DNA from: Mesodorylaimus sp. YZB2_4
Taxonomy: Eukaryota > Nematoda > Enoplea > Dorylaimida > Dorylaimidae
Assembly: GCA_030248295.1 (NCBI GenBank)
Contig: JASANH010001039.1
Span: 682,001-746,000 of the forward strand
Reading direction: 5' to 3'
DNA: 64,000 nucleotides
Each line of letters opens with the position of its first letter. Within the stretch, counting starts at the first letter, position 1. The translations under genes and the position numbers were made by a program. Positions 22,449-33,954 of this stretch are shown one piece after another. The notes under the pieces were generated by a model. That model had not been told where the DNA came from. It was given only the letters and a program-made list of their open reading frames with translations, and did no database searches.

Positions 22449-23054
22449 GTAAGTGTTTACAAAAACCTTATTTTTAGGCTTATGACTACTGTAACTAAGA
22501 ATACTGTGCAGCCGCGGGCAATGCAAGCGAACTCCTTACTTCTGGTTTTGCGCGAATTTGTGGTTTTGTTGTTAAATTTCATCTCAAATTTCAAAAACTC
22601 ATCAGCTTTTTTGAACTGCGACCAAGAACCAACCAATTTTTTCAAACAGCATAAGTTTTTTGGCATTGTACGAGTAGTGGTACCCTACTTGTTACGATGA
22701 GCAAAAGTACATGTGCACTGTACTGTAACTGCATGCACCTACTCTTATGGCCTGCGTTTACACGTACATCTGACACATATGGGCTCGCACAGATGATTTA
22801 GATGCTGCATGCACGATAGCAAGAAAATCTGAGAGAAATTGACACGAACTTTGAAATTTATGGAAGAAAACATTAAAATATAACTTTTTTAAAATTGGAT
22901 TTATGTGTTATTCAGCATGTCCACTGTACTGCATTTGCACGTACATGCGAACTGCACAGCGCAGCTTGAACATCACGTTACGAGTTTGAAAGTGCACGCA
23001 CAGGGTACATTAAACACATTGGAAGCCAGGTCCTGCTTTTCTTTAGCGAACAAC

Positions 23055-24209
23055 ATGTCGGCTTATATCTTCTTGATCCTGGCCATGGCTACGGCTGCAT
23101 TCGCTGGTACGGCCAACGAAACGTTGGATGTATGCTGGCGGGAGACCTATTATCGCGGACTGGGCAATTTCCCGGATGAATGTCGCGATGGATACGAGCT
23201 GAGTGGTGGACAGTGTTACAAGAATTGCGATGCTAATTACACCGGTAAGACAGCACATTGAGTGGTGGAAACTGCAAGTATACTACATTTTACCACATAT
23301 TCGTATTTCTTCCGACTGGACATTTTTGTATGGAAACCCCTTTATGACCACTGTTGAAACTTGAAGTACAGTACAGGTCTTTTCCGTTAAGAACACTTGT
23401 TCCCTTTGTAGCTGTGCATACTTGAACTCAAGTTGCCTCAGTGGCTGTAACAGGCTACGAATAACTCATTGCAAAGTTTATACCCACATTAATTAGACAT
23501 TGGCTTGAGAACTGTACTCAAAACTCGACCAGCCTTGCAAAAACCACTGCAAATTTTTGCGCAAATCAGAAAAAAAAGAGCACACTAGATATAATCCAGA
23601 TTATTAAAACTTCCTTCCAGTTCTATGTACTTATTTTTAGGTGTCGGCTCAGTGTGCTCCCAAGTGTGCCCAGAAGGTTTCCTGGACCTGGGGCCTGTTT
23701 GCTCTCATCCATCAGATATCTACTTTACCTGCCCTTGGTACGATATCTGCGGATTGACCGTAGCCAAGGGCTGCTTGACCAACTGCTCCGAATCCGAGGG
23801 ATATCACTTGGAAGGATGCGCTTGCCGTCGTCCTGGTAGAACCTTCACCAAGAAGACCTACTCGCGAGGTTCTGGGGAAGCTCCCGTCTGCGCTTCGAAC
23901 CTGACCAACAGCTACGGCCTGTGCTATCCTTTCTGTAAAGAAGATTTCAGCGGATGTGGGCCAGTTTGTTGGAGGAACGACTCGGGCAGCTCCACGTTCA
24001 CTGTCGAATGCAATCCTTTCGCATATGGACAGAATAAAACTGATTGCGACAACCTTAACTTCTTGTTGGCTCAAGCCGGCCTGACCACTCCAGCCTGCAT
24101 CGGAACCTTGGCCTATGCCATCATCACTGGTCACGTGGTTGGCCCGAAATTTTGCCGTGATTTAGTCCAGAAGGTTTTGCCAACTCTGGCAAATACGCCA
24201 GTTTGTTGA
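23055..24209 (+). CDS. Secreted cysteine-rich family, copy 4
   Basis: Exons 23055-23244 and 23641-24209, with a 396-bp phase-1 intron, encode 252 residues. The ATG at 23055 is chosen because it directly starts a clean signal peptide (MSAYIFLILAMATAAFAG) and lies eight bases after a splice acceptor; the longer open frame from 22905 reads through non-coding DNA. Modules: CWRETYYRGLGNFPDEC, GGQCYKNC, GVGSVCSQVCPEGF, YFTCPWYDICGLTVAKGC, KKTYSRGSGEAPVC, YGLCYPFC, GCGPVCWRN, and a tail ending LANTPVC. In GVGSVCSQ the usual W after C is replaced. Exon 2 is almost identical to that of copy 5, pointing to recent duplication or gene conversion. Confidence 0.87.
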
Positions 24210-25535
24210 AAGGAAACATGGACAAAATAATGCGGGCATCTAATTATTTTTTTTGGGAAATGAATGACTAGAAATAGATATTTGATTATCAATTACAGTA
24301 AAGTGGGGCACTTGCACATTCGTCTGTTACCAGCACGTGTTTCTTATTAATTTGCACAGTCGGTTCACCAAACAGAAAATGCATGTACGACGCTGCCTTT
24401 CAGCCATGCAGGTCGTATCTGCAGTATACCAATGAAAAGATCAGTTCGCTAAAGGCTTCATGCTAATGGGCAGCTTGACATCAATAAGTATTTTCGCGCA
24501 TAACGTCGGGTTTTACAAAACATTTGAGTCATAACTCAGTCATAAGTATCGAGGCCTGACACGGGTAACGCAAACACTTTCCGAACCCGGCCCAACCTGG
24601 CCCGACCTTGACGGGTTTTGGGCCAGTCAGATTTGGATCGTGAATGGGTTGGGTTTGGACAGGACCAAATTTTAAAAAATGTGTGGGCTGGGTCAGAAAG
24701 TTAAACCCGCAAAATTTGAATTGCTATTTACATCAAAATGCAAGGACAGATTGCAATAAGCAGCTTAACTGCTCACGAACAAAAAATTGGAATTATTACT
24801 TGATGACTAATAATTTTTATTTTATTCCTACTTCTTGGGCGCAAAGACAATACATTCAAACAATGACCAGATAGACACATCGTGATTTGTTACCATTCAT
24901 CCAGGCCCTCTAGTGCTGCGTGAGGACGGGCGGGTGATTGACTTCTCCTCAATCGCCCCATGTTTGTGCGACACATTTGTTACATGGCCTGACTAACGTT
25001 GCTGTGGCAAATCTTTGCACTTAGGGAAAGGACCCTCTTATGTCATCGTTTACCCGTCATATAAGCAAATACCATGCACTCGAGAGGTGACTGACACATG
25101 CTATAAGACCACCCAAAACGAAAGAAAGAATGTATTAGAAAATGCTATGGTTCGAGTAAGCGTGTGACTGATTCTCTTTGCTCTCGTACCAAAGGGTTCG
25201 GCCTGATAATTCAAACGAGCGGTCCAAGGTCTTCAGTAGCCCAAGCCTGGTAGAAAGGCTTATTCCTGCTGAGTATCGACCACTAAGACCTCGATTCCTC
25301 AACAAACCCTCAGTCGTGTGTGCTGCGCCTCCCAAGGGTGCCTGCAACTGCTCTGTGCAATCATACACTAGCCTGGCTGCTGGTCGAATGCACCCGGTCC
25401 TAAGACGCCCACGCTGGCGAACAGTTCAACTGTCGATGGCGCAGTAAAAACTTCTGTCAACACCAGAGGATCGAGGCACGAAGCACAACAAGGCACGACG
25501 ATGTCTCAACAGTCCGAGATCTTACCATCTTACAT
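24210..25535. other. Intergenic with decayed repeat sequence
   Basis: Around 24550-24700 there is a GGGTT/CCCGACC-rich segment that resembles 60370-60510, probably the same repeat family. 24890-25535 has no gene; the 89-codon frame at 25178-25447 shows no motif and may be 5' sequence of the LINE fragment that follows. Confidence 0.4.
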
Positions 25536-25539
25536 GCTT

Positions 25540-26195
25540 TGGCTCAGTGCAAGAACAGCCTGCTCTGCGTTTGAATGGCCAACTGATTGAATTGGTCGAT
25601 CGATTCAAATATTTGGGCGTTTGATTTTCTTTCGACATGAAATTTTCTGCTCATGTTGCTGCTGCCCGGAGCGCATGCTCTATGATCGGTGCCCTTGAAC
25701 GGAAATTCGGACGATGTGTGAACTCTAGAATTCTTGGAACTGTTTATCAATCCTGTGTTAGATCAAAGCTTGAGTATGGTGCCGTTTGCTGGGACCCTAT
25801 TTTGCCCAAGGATATTCTAGAACTTAAAAGATCTCAGAAGCTCGATGCTGCCTCGATGGCAGGACTATTCCTTACGAATCTGCGTTGAATAAACTCGGTT
25901 GGCAATCTCTTCAAACCCGTCGTTAGCAACTGAAGCTAATCCAGCTTTATAAATTTCTTCACGGAATTCAGAAATATCAACACCAATACAAGAAACAAGT
26001 CGATTCTGGCCGTAGTCACAGCCAGAGGTTAGTCTAGGCTCACCATCTTGTGGTTCCTGTTTATCATACACTCGCTTACACGCAATCGTTTGATTTTTCT
26101 GCAATCACCTTATGGAACAAGTTACCAGTGGGCATAGCCGAGAGCAAGCTTGGGATCTTTTTATCCTCTATCAAAAACATGATTGTGTAACTTTT
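25540..26195 (+). mobile_element. Non-LTR retrotransposon (LINE) 3' fragment, reverse-transcriptase C-terminus
   Basis: In one frame: LIELVDRFKYLGV, stop, FSFDMKFSAHVAAARSACSM, then IVYQSCVRSKLEYGAVCWDP-type sequence (25637-25860). This is the C-terminal 'YLGV...LEYG...W' region of LINE reverse transcriptases. In another frame follow LNKLGWQSLQTRR and ITLWNKLPVGIAESKLGIF, the usual end of such ORF2 proteins. Stops and frame breaks show it is dead. Confidence 0.75.
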
Positions 26196-26432
26196 CGATC
26201 GGGTTTTTCCCTGGTTTGTTTCTTCCCTGACCAATACGAATTCACGCAAAAAGGGCGCAGCAAAAAGGGCGCATCAGTGAGAAGGGCGCATAGACAAAAG
26301 GCCGCAGAAATGCAAAAGAGGGTAATGAAGGAACAAAGACGCAAAGGATAAAACACGGCTCCATGTGCGCCATTAATGGACTGGTGACCATAGCATATTG
26401 CATTCCGACTGGTTAGCGGCGACTCTCGAATC

Positions 26433-27540
26433 ATGCCTCTAGAATTCGTGGGAAGTCAGAAAGTCCATGATCAGCTTTTGCATAACGGATATATCAATCG
26501 AAAGGAACGTTCTATTGGAGAAAAAGTCGACTGGAAATGTAATTTTTACAAGCAAAGCAAAGGCCACTGTTTGGCCCGGATGCAAACAGCCGGAGATGCG
26601 ATCACAAAGCAGCCTGGCGATCACAACCGTGCGCCCGATCCAGCTCAAGCAGTCGTGAAAAGAACGATCGCTAATATTAAAGATCGAGCTGCTGTCACAC
26701 AAGATTCGACTCACCAAGTCATTGCTGTCTCCACAATCGGGTTGTCAGCCGCTGTTCAAGGTCAATTGCCCTCGATACCATTTGAAGAAAGCTATTCAGC
26801 GCGTTCGCAAAGGTATTCTTGCTGCTCCGCAAAACCCTCATTCACTCGGGGAACTGGTTATTCCCCCTGAATATCAACAAACTTTGGCTGGTGAGCCGTT
26901 TCTGCTATTCCTGCTGGTGAGCCGTTTCTGCTATTCCTGCTGGTGAGCCGTTTCTGCCATTCCTGCTGGTGAGCCGTTCCCGTTCCTGGTGAGTTCATTA
27001 TCATAACGTCATTCCACCAGTATTTGCTGTATTGCTAGATAAGATTGAAGCGACAAATACGCGTCTGCTGGCCGAGTTGAGAAATTTAAATCCGAATTTG
27101 AATCCGCAATCGGTAATGACCGATTTCGAGCTTGCATCAATCAACAGCTTCGTGTCTGAGTTTCCCAATGCAGCACGCCGCGGATGCTTTTTCCATTTCT
27201 CGCAGTGTGTATGGCGCCGAATTTAAGCAACGGGATTGCAAACACGATACGCAAATGATGAAGATTTTGCGCTACAAATGAGAATATTGCCAGCTCTAGC
27301 GTTTGTTCCGCCACCTGACGTCATCGATGCCTTCGAGGAATTATCCGATCATTTGCCCGAAGAGGCGCAGCCCGTCGTCGATTATTTTGAGGACACGTGG
27401 GTTGGTAGACCAAATCGGCGAGGTGTGAGGCGTAATCCAATATTTCCAATTGAACTCTGGAACTGCCACGAGGCAATAACCAGATATTTATCTGTATTTT
27501 TGCGAGCACGTAAATTCCATATCCATGTCTACAGATGTAA
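26433..27540 (+). pseudogene. FLYWCH zinc finger / MULE-type transposase relic
   Basis: 26433-26660 encodes a FLYWCH-like finger (FVGSQKVHDQLLHNGYINRKE, WKCNFYKQSKGHCLARMQT, then GDHNRAPDP, giving a C-C-H-x-H order). A frame shift near 26765 leads to RYHLKKAIQRVRKG...LVIPPEYQQTLAGEPFL. Then comes a tandem run of a 26-bp unit. Then MULE-transposase sequence VMTDFELASINSFVSEFP...RRGCFFHFSQCVW, a TAA stop, and GLQTRYANDEDFALQMRILPALAFVPP, PVVDYFEDTWVGRP, FPIELWN. The centre of the catalytic core, including the DGT region, is missing where the 26-bp repeats stand. This was a transposase or a transposase-derived gene; it is now broken. Confidence 0.75.
26886..26995 (+). repeat. 26-bp tandem repeat inside the MULE relic
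   Basis: The unit GAGCCGTTTCTGCTATTCCT plus GCTGGT is repeated three to four times with small changes. It begins exactly at the codons for GEPFL and replaces the transposase core, so it probably arose by replication slippage accompanying the deletion. Confidence 0.75.
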
Positions 27541-27544
27541 TTTG

Positions 27545-28155
27545 CTCATATTTGTCTAATCAGCAGTAGGCACAGGGCACCTTTTTAAAAGAACCATATT
27601 GACACAGTAGATGTCCCTGCTTGGGGCGAAAAGTCCCCGCCAATGACTTGCGCGCAATTTTTTTAAGTAGGGCAAGCGAGTCTTAAAAAATTTCACTTTT
27701 TGAAAATCTTGCGCCTTTCCCCAGATATCAGCAAATCCAGTATATGCTGTATATTTTGAGACCCTCAGCAGTACAGCTACGAAAGTTTGTGACAACATTT
27801 GGATGCAAAAACTCCAGATTTCTACAATGCGAAGACATTATTAAGCTGGGTGTTGCGTAGGTCTCTTGTTTTACGCATCTGGCCTTGGTTGAGGTCCACT
27901 CGAAGTCTTCATTAATTCCGATCAACCGCAGAACGTGGCTGATCGGATAGTTGATGAAATCGCCTCTGCACACTGGTCTTTTGACCACCCTACACACGAC
28001 CAAAACAAGTGCCAGAAGGCAGTGATGGCGAGCTGTCATGTAGGTGGAGCCAGATGAAGCTTGACCTATCACTCTCACGCAGGTCTCGACTGGCATTATG
28101 ATCATTCTGGCCTGTACGTACACGCACGTTGTTGTTGATTCTCATTGCTAGGTTT
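27545..28155. other. Intergenic, nothing identified
   Basis: Open frames on the minus strand (27556-27798, 27728-28123) show no motif or splice context and are treated as chance. Confidence 0.45.
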
Positions 28156-28159
28156 TGTT

Positions 28160-28704
28160 CTGCCTAGCTGCGCATGTGAACCTGACTGTCAGCACCGGCG
28201 GCAGTACATTATCACGACTGAAGCTTTTACTACATTTAGCCTCTTCATCTGTTAATTCAATTCAACCTTCAATGCCAGCCTCGCTTTTCCATCCCTGACA
28301 ACGCTTCGCAGTCACAAACCACCGCATTCCAAGCCCACACACTTTATCTCGTGCGTGAACCTGATTAGATTTTGTGCATTTCCACAAAAATATGAAAAAT
28401 TGGCCGTTACATACATACGCATGTGTTTACATAGTTCCGCCTTTGTTTGAATAGTTTCATTTCCAAAACATTAGTAATTTGAACTCATTGTTTTGGTGGT
28501 AACAAACAAGGCTCGCATATTTGTGAGATGCACTCAGGTGCAACGAATGATATCACGCCATACCTTTCACCCATGATAACAAACTACCAGCATTGATAAT
28601 ACGATGTGCAGAAACACTATAAAGAGGCCTCGAAACTTTGCGTAGTTATAACAAGCTCCTATCAAGTGCAGTGTCGATTCGGAAGCGTGGCTCTCGGTAC
28701 AAAG
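28160..28704 (+). promoter_or_regulatory. Promoter and leader region of the fifth cysteine-rich gene
   Basis: Homologous to 21930-22448. TATAAA at 28618-28623; the leader exon ends at the donor AAAG|GTAAGT (GT at 28705). The leader intron (28705-29129) ends with TTACTTCAG, eight bases before the ATG. Confidence 0.6.
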
Positions 28705-29137
28705 GTAAGTGGCTGCACTGCAACAGCCCATACTCAACCCACTCACTCTGTAGGGCCAGAGGACATGAACAGATGGTCATGCTTATTGTACTGCCACAGG
28801 GCACTGCATGAACATTGTGCTACCAAGGGTGTCCACATAGGTACTATACAGTACAGGTAAAGGGCGCCTGCATGAACAATGTCATGGTGTATGATAGTAG
28901 CACAGTGCATGCTCGATAAAAGAGTTGCCATGCGGAAGTATACTCGCGAGTTTTTGTGAGCGATAGATAATGCACAGGTGGGAGGAGACAAGTAGGTGGT
29001 TGGTGGTGAGACCCTGTAAATACAGGCTTTCTGCTGCTGGATGTAAAAAAACCTCTGATGCATACTGTAGGCCACTCAATGCACTATGAGTAGTAGCTGG
29101 GCACCATAGACCAAATTTTTTTACTTCAGACAGCAAC

Positions 29138-30288
29138 ATGTCAACCTTCGTTTTCCTGATCCTGGCCATGGCCACGGCAGCTTTTGCTGGTTCCACTAAC
29201 GAAACGTTAGAAGTTTGCTGGCGTGAAACTTATTATCGAGGACTCGGCAGTATTCCAAATCAGTGCAATGACGGATATGAACTGAGTGGAGGACAATGTT
29301 ATAAGGACTGCGATGCTAACTACACTGGTAAGTGATATATCAGGAATGGGATCTAAACTGAAACTCTATTTTACAACAAATTAAATGTAGTCTCAGCTTT
29401 CTTGGCAAGTGCTCTCATTATGAAAACATTCCTGACCGCTTAAATCCAAGTCAATATGAGTTAGCGAAGAGAACTTACACAAATAAACTTGAAACTACAG
29501 CATATGTGTTTTATGCATTATTGAAATCAGATATGTGCATTGGCCGCTTTTTTGGGGAATGTCATAAAAAGGTTTTACAGCATGGCTAATTTTTGCAAAA
29601 TACATTTTCGGAAATTTTTTAATCCTACTTGATCTGTAGAGGCCTTTTTAAGCCCCACTGCTTGCCATCGAATCATTCACATTCCGATGACTTTTGCATG
29701 TTTACATGCTGCTTTTCAGGTTTCGGCTCAGTTTGTTCTCAAGTATGCCCAGAGGGGTTTATCGACCTAGGTCCAGCATGCACGCACCCATCGGACGTGT
29801 ATTTCACCTGCCCTTGGTACGATATCTGCGGATTGACCGTAGCCAAGGGCTGCTTGACCAACTGCTCCGAATCCGAAGGATATCAGTTGGAAGGATGCGC
29901 TTGCCGTCGTCCTGGTCAAACCTTCACCAAGAAGACATACTCCAGGGGGTCTGGGGAAGCTCCCTTCTGCGCTTCGAATCTGACCGACAGCTACGGCCTG
30001 TGCTATCCTTTCTGTAAAGAAGATTTCAGCGGATATGGACCAGCTTGCTGGAGGAACGATTCGGGCAGCTCAACGTTCACTGTCGAATGTAATCCTTTCG
30101 CATACGGACAGAATAAAACTGATTGCGACAACCTTAACTTCTTGTTGGCTCAAGCCGGCCTGACCACTCCAGCCTGCATCGGAACCCTGGCCTATGCCAT
30201 CATCACTGGTCACGTGGTTGGCCCGAAATTTTGCCGAGACTTGGTCCAGAAAGTTCTGCCAACTTTGGCCAATACACCAGTGTGTTGA
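29138..30288 (+). CDS. Secreted cysteine-rich family, copy 5
   Basis: Exons 29138-29327 and 29720-30288, with a 392-bp phase-1 intron, encode 252 residues. Signal peptide MSTFVFLILAMATAAFAG, then CWRETYYRGLGSIPNQC, GGQCYKDC, GFGSVCSQVCPEGF, YFTCPWYDICGLTVAKGC, KKTYSRGSGEAPFC, YGLCYPFC, GYGPACWRN, and the tail ending LANTPVC. Differences from copy 4 are few in exon 2 and more frequent in the intron and exon 1. Conserved NDS/NLT/NKT sequons suggest N-glycosylation. Same topology and unknown role as the other copies; the intact frame and shared promoter suggest both recent duplicates are expressed. Confidence 0.87.
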
Positions 30289-31160
30289 GAAATCACGGAA
30301 AAAATGTTAAGCACATAACTATCGATTACTTTTTGGGTCATGAATCATAAGCAGTAGATGCATGATGATTGAGTTCAGTAAAAAAGAATTATCGAATGTG
30401 CTTGTTTCACTCATTTTCCGATACAGGAGAGAAAATGTACAGTTCAGTTTGACATGAAACTAATCTGGAATCTGAAAAATCTGGTTACACACCACTGCAG
30501 TGCACTGAACTCACTCATTGGTCACACTGTGGTTGCAACTTTTTATGCACTCCTCCATCGAAAACGTCACTGTAGAATGGCAATGTGGTGGGTAAAAACA
30601 CGATCCGTCGCAGCAGGCAGGTGCTCCTAACTGTCCATGGCATTATGAAATGGGGCTGCTGGAGGTAAGTTAAGCAAAACGGGGTGAAAGTAATGGAATT
30701 TTTATGGGACTGCGTTGATTTCTTATCAACACTGCCTCAGAATGACTTGACGGACTAACAGCTAACACCCGGCTGGGTAATTTCCAACCACTTGTCTGAT
30801 GATGACGCCACTCCTCCTTATCAGGATAAAAGTAAAGAAATATAGAAGAATGGTCTTCTACTTGGCGATGCCAGTTCTGTTTCATTTAAATCACTAAAAG
30901 CGGCCATAATAAAAAAAAAATTGCCGATGACGTAAAAAAAGTGGGAAAGATCCTGGACCTGGGGCTATCAGTTCTCAGGAGCACAGCATTTTGTACTGGC
31001 ACCTTTATGAGCGACAAAACGAGATGATGTTGCCCCAGCTTTTAATCTTTTTTACGCAGCCAATCGTAATTTAGTCATTAATCAGCCTTTATCGATCTCA
31101 TTGCAATCGCTTTAAGAGTACTTATGACTGCGGTATGAAAGTGGTAGAAGCGAAATGAAA
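30289..31160. other. Intergenic, nothing identified
   Basis: 3' flank of the fifth cysteine-rich gene (similar to the flank of copy 4 for a short distance), then AT-rich sequence without gene or repeat ends. Confidence 0.45.
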
Positions 31161-31164
31161 ATAA

Positions 31165-32040
31165 TTAACTTTGAGCGGGAATTTGGGCGAAATCTGAAAA
31201 AATTTGTGCAGCAATCTGTCCACATCTTTTTCTAAATTTTGATAAAAACGACAGAAGCGATATCGGCCTATAATTACTAATAAACGACTTGTCCCCTGGC
31301 TTTGGTATTGGCACAACTTTTGCTGATTTCCACATCGATGAAAAAATGCCCGATTTAATTGATCTATTGAACAAAGCCGCGAGAGCAGGGCAATGTGATG
31401 GTGCGATGTTCTTCAAAATCGACAAAGTGAGACCGTCTCCACCAGGTCCGCTACGTGACTTCAGTGGACGTATACAGTTCGAAAAGAATTTGCTAGACAC
31501 TGAATAGTCGGATTCCTCAATAGTGACCAACAGGAGTGGCTCAAATATACCATACTCAGTAGATTTAAAATTTCTCGCAAACCGCTCATTGAATGCATTT
31601 GAAATAGCAAATGAACCAGAGATAGCGCAGTTCATGTCATCCCGTAAAACTGTAGGAATCGATTAATCATGTGTTGATAGTGTCCTGAAAGCGGCCTAAA
31701 AGTCGTTAGACGATTTATCATCAGTGAAAGTGTTGACAATGAAATCTCGCTTTGCTTCATAAATTTTCTTTTCACATACAGTAGGCGTTGCAAATTTTTG
31801 GATATGTTCTCATCAGTAAAATTGCCATCTCGCTTTCAACGTTTATATGCCGCATTTTTCTCTTCTATGAGGCGGAGCAGACAGCTGTTCATCCAAGGAC
31901 ATCGCTTGTCCATGCGAACCAAACGTTTGGGTACATGCTTGTCCAGAACTGAATTTGGAGAGCTAGCCAATTGTTTGGAGGCATCATCGACTGTTGACGA
32001 CGAGTTTACCAATTGCTCAAGGTCCAGGGCCTATATGTGA
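31165..32040 (-). mobile_element. LINE fragment, N-terminal part of reverse transcriptase
   Basis: On the minus strand, upstream sequence (about 31640-32040) contains KRLVRMDKRCPWMNSCLLRL and KNAAYKRWKRD, the linker between endonuclease and RT in LINEs. Downstream (31165-31635) come SGPGGDGLTLSILKNIAPSH, FSSMWKSAKVVPIPKPGDKS and FISNYRPISLLSFLSKF, the opening RT motifs. The homology stops there and no catalytic DD motif follows. It is a truncated, inactive copy. Confidence 0.8.
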
Positions 32041-32295
32041 TCATTAACTTTAGCCCAGTCCACTCGTTTGATCAGCGGAATGTTACGCCTGTCAGGCACT
32101 CGTTTTTTTAAAGCACCCGAGGCAAGAATCGATCGCGGTGGGGCCTAACCTAATTTAGTCCACAGGCCAGGCTAGCTTAAACGCTGCTCGATGTTAATGG
32201 CCAGAAAATTGCTACTGTAGTAAAAATCTAGCCATCATGGTGCAGGTGCGTGTTTTCCCGCTTTTTATAATTTCGCAACTTTGTCGCTTCCCACG

Positions 32296-33866
32296 TGTCG
32301 GAAAGAGTGCCCATTTCCGATGTTTGTGGAGCGCAGTGGATGTTAGGCGCAACCGCTCGATCTTACATTTTACTTGGCACTAACGATACGAGTATTACAA
32401 GTACACGCGAGAAGTAAGGGGAAGGGGGTTCAGAGAAAGGCGATGTGAATCATAGTCAGCAGTGTTGTGTCTCGCGATCGTCGCGACACTCCCCAAGCAA
32501 CAAAATTAATGGTAACATTAAGCTGGAACGAGTTTATTACTTCCGTTAAATTGTAATCAAACTATGCAGGATTGGTCACAGTTAGTTGTAACATCGGCTT
32601 TTCTTGGTTGGCGTTGTTGGCAGCGGCAAAAATGAGTAATATGCCGTGGAGTTTATAGCTCACAGTTGAAGTGAATAAACACTGACTACTACTACAAGTT
32701 TCTCTTTCGAAGCTGATACTTGAGAAACGTAAATGAAGGCGGTTGACTAACTCAAAAATCTAGACGTGACCTTCTAGTTCTAGACATCACAAATTCCATG
32801 ATTTGATATTTCAGAACCGTGGTGGCACATTAGCTGTGTAACAAAATAATGCAGGAAACGTAGGAACGTAGGAAGTAACATAATGAAGACTGACCAAAAA
32901 TCCGTTTAAAAGGAGTAATGGCATCAGCATAATTTTTGGTTGCAGTGAGTCTGGAATGACCTAACGTACAGTCTGAAAAGTGGATTGAGACAGTTGTTTT
33001 AGGTGAAACTTCAGTTGACTAGATCGAGCAAATGATAGCAATATCTGCAGGCGTTGCTTACGTATGGTACATTGACGGCTCGCACTTTTTCTGACCACGA
33101 AGTTGATAAATTTCTGATAGCGTCGTCCCAGTCCATGTGATATTCTTTGATATTAGCATCGATAGCGGCGCCACCGATGAAATGACTCATAATCGAACCA
33201 AAGGTTTTCGGTTTGCCTCCTGGCAGGCTTGAAATCCAGGTTTGATGTCCTTCAACAGACTACTTTGATGCCCCCCAGTGGGCTTGAAATCTGGGATGTG
33301 AAAGACCAAACGGGTCGCGATTTTGTGCACCTAACGGGCTTTGTAACTGCGTTTAATGTCCCAAAGCGGACACAAATCAGTTGAGACCAGGAACTCGACG
33401 CAACGATTTTAGTCTGATGGTGTACCAACTTGTTGACCCAATCAATGTTGTGATAGATGGCTGGTATGTCCAAATCTGCCCTTCCAAATTCTTGCCGTCA
33501 GAATTTCGATTCCCCAGCCTGCAGTTTGCAAATCATGAGGAGCTGTAGGCTTGGCAGATCGTAACTGAAATACTCAGGTGTAAAGTATTCCATCGATCCG
33601 ATCCGATCCGACCATCCCCAGTGACAAAATGGGTTATCGTAGAAACCGTTGACCGTTACTGTTCTGCTACCATGTCGGAAAGAGTGCCCATTTCCGATGT
33701 TAGTGGAGCGCAGTGGATGTTAGGCGCAACCGCTCGATCTTACAGTTTTACTTGGCACTACCGATACGAGTATTACAAGTACACGCGAGAAGTAAAGGGA
33801 AGGGGGTTCAGAGAAAGGCGATGTGAATCATAGTCAGCAGTGTTGTGTCTCGCGATCGTCGCGACA
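32296..33866. mobile_element. Small LTR retrotransposon (TRIM-like) with 5-bp TSD
   Basis: Two near-identical direct repeats, 32296-32488 and 33673-33866, each start TGTCGGAAAG and end GTCGCGACA, so each has the TG...CA ends of an LTR with a TGTCG/CGACA inverted tip. The whole is flanked by a perfect 5-bp duplication CCACG (32291-32295 and 33867-33871). The internal 1184 bp hold no recognisable gag or pol. A minus-strand open stretch of about 60 codons (about 33003-33215) is of unknown origin. I could not find a convincing primer-binding site, so orientation is open. Confidence 0.8.
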
Positions 33867-33954
33867 CCACGCGACTGTGATTATAAGCGGACTCGGCCAT
33901 ATATGGCCGTAATTCTGTCACTTAAGCAGTCGATGCACAGATGCAAAATAAGTA

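Noticed and set aside
22905..23054. N-terminal extension of the fourth cysteine-rich protein from ATG 22905
   Set aside because: The extension is not protein-like, contains the leader-intron acceptor at 23046, and would bury the signal peptide.
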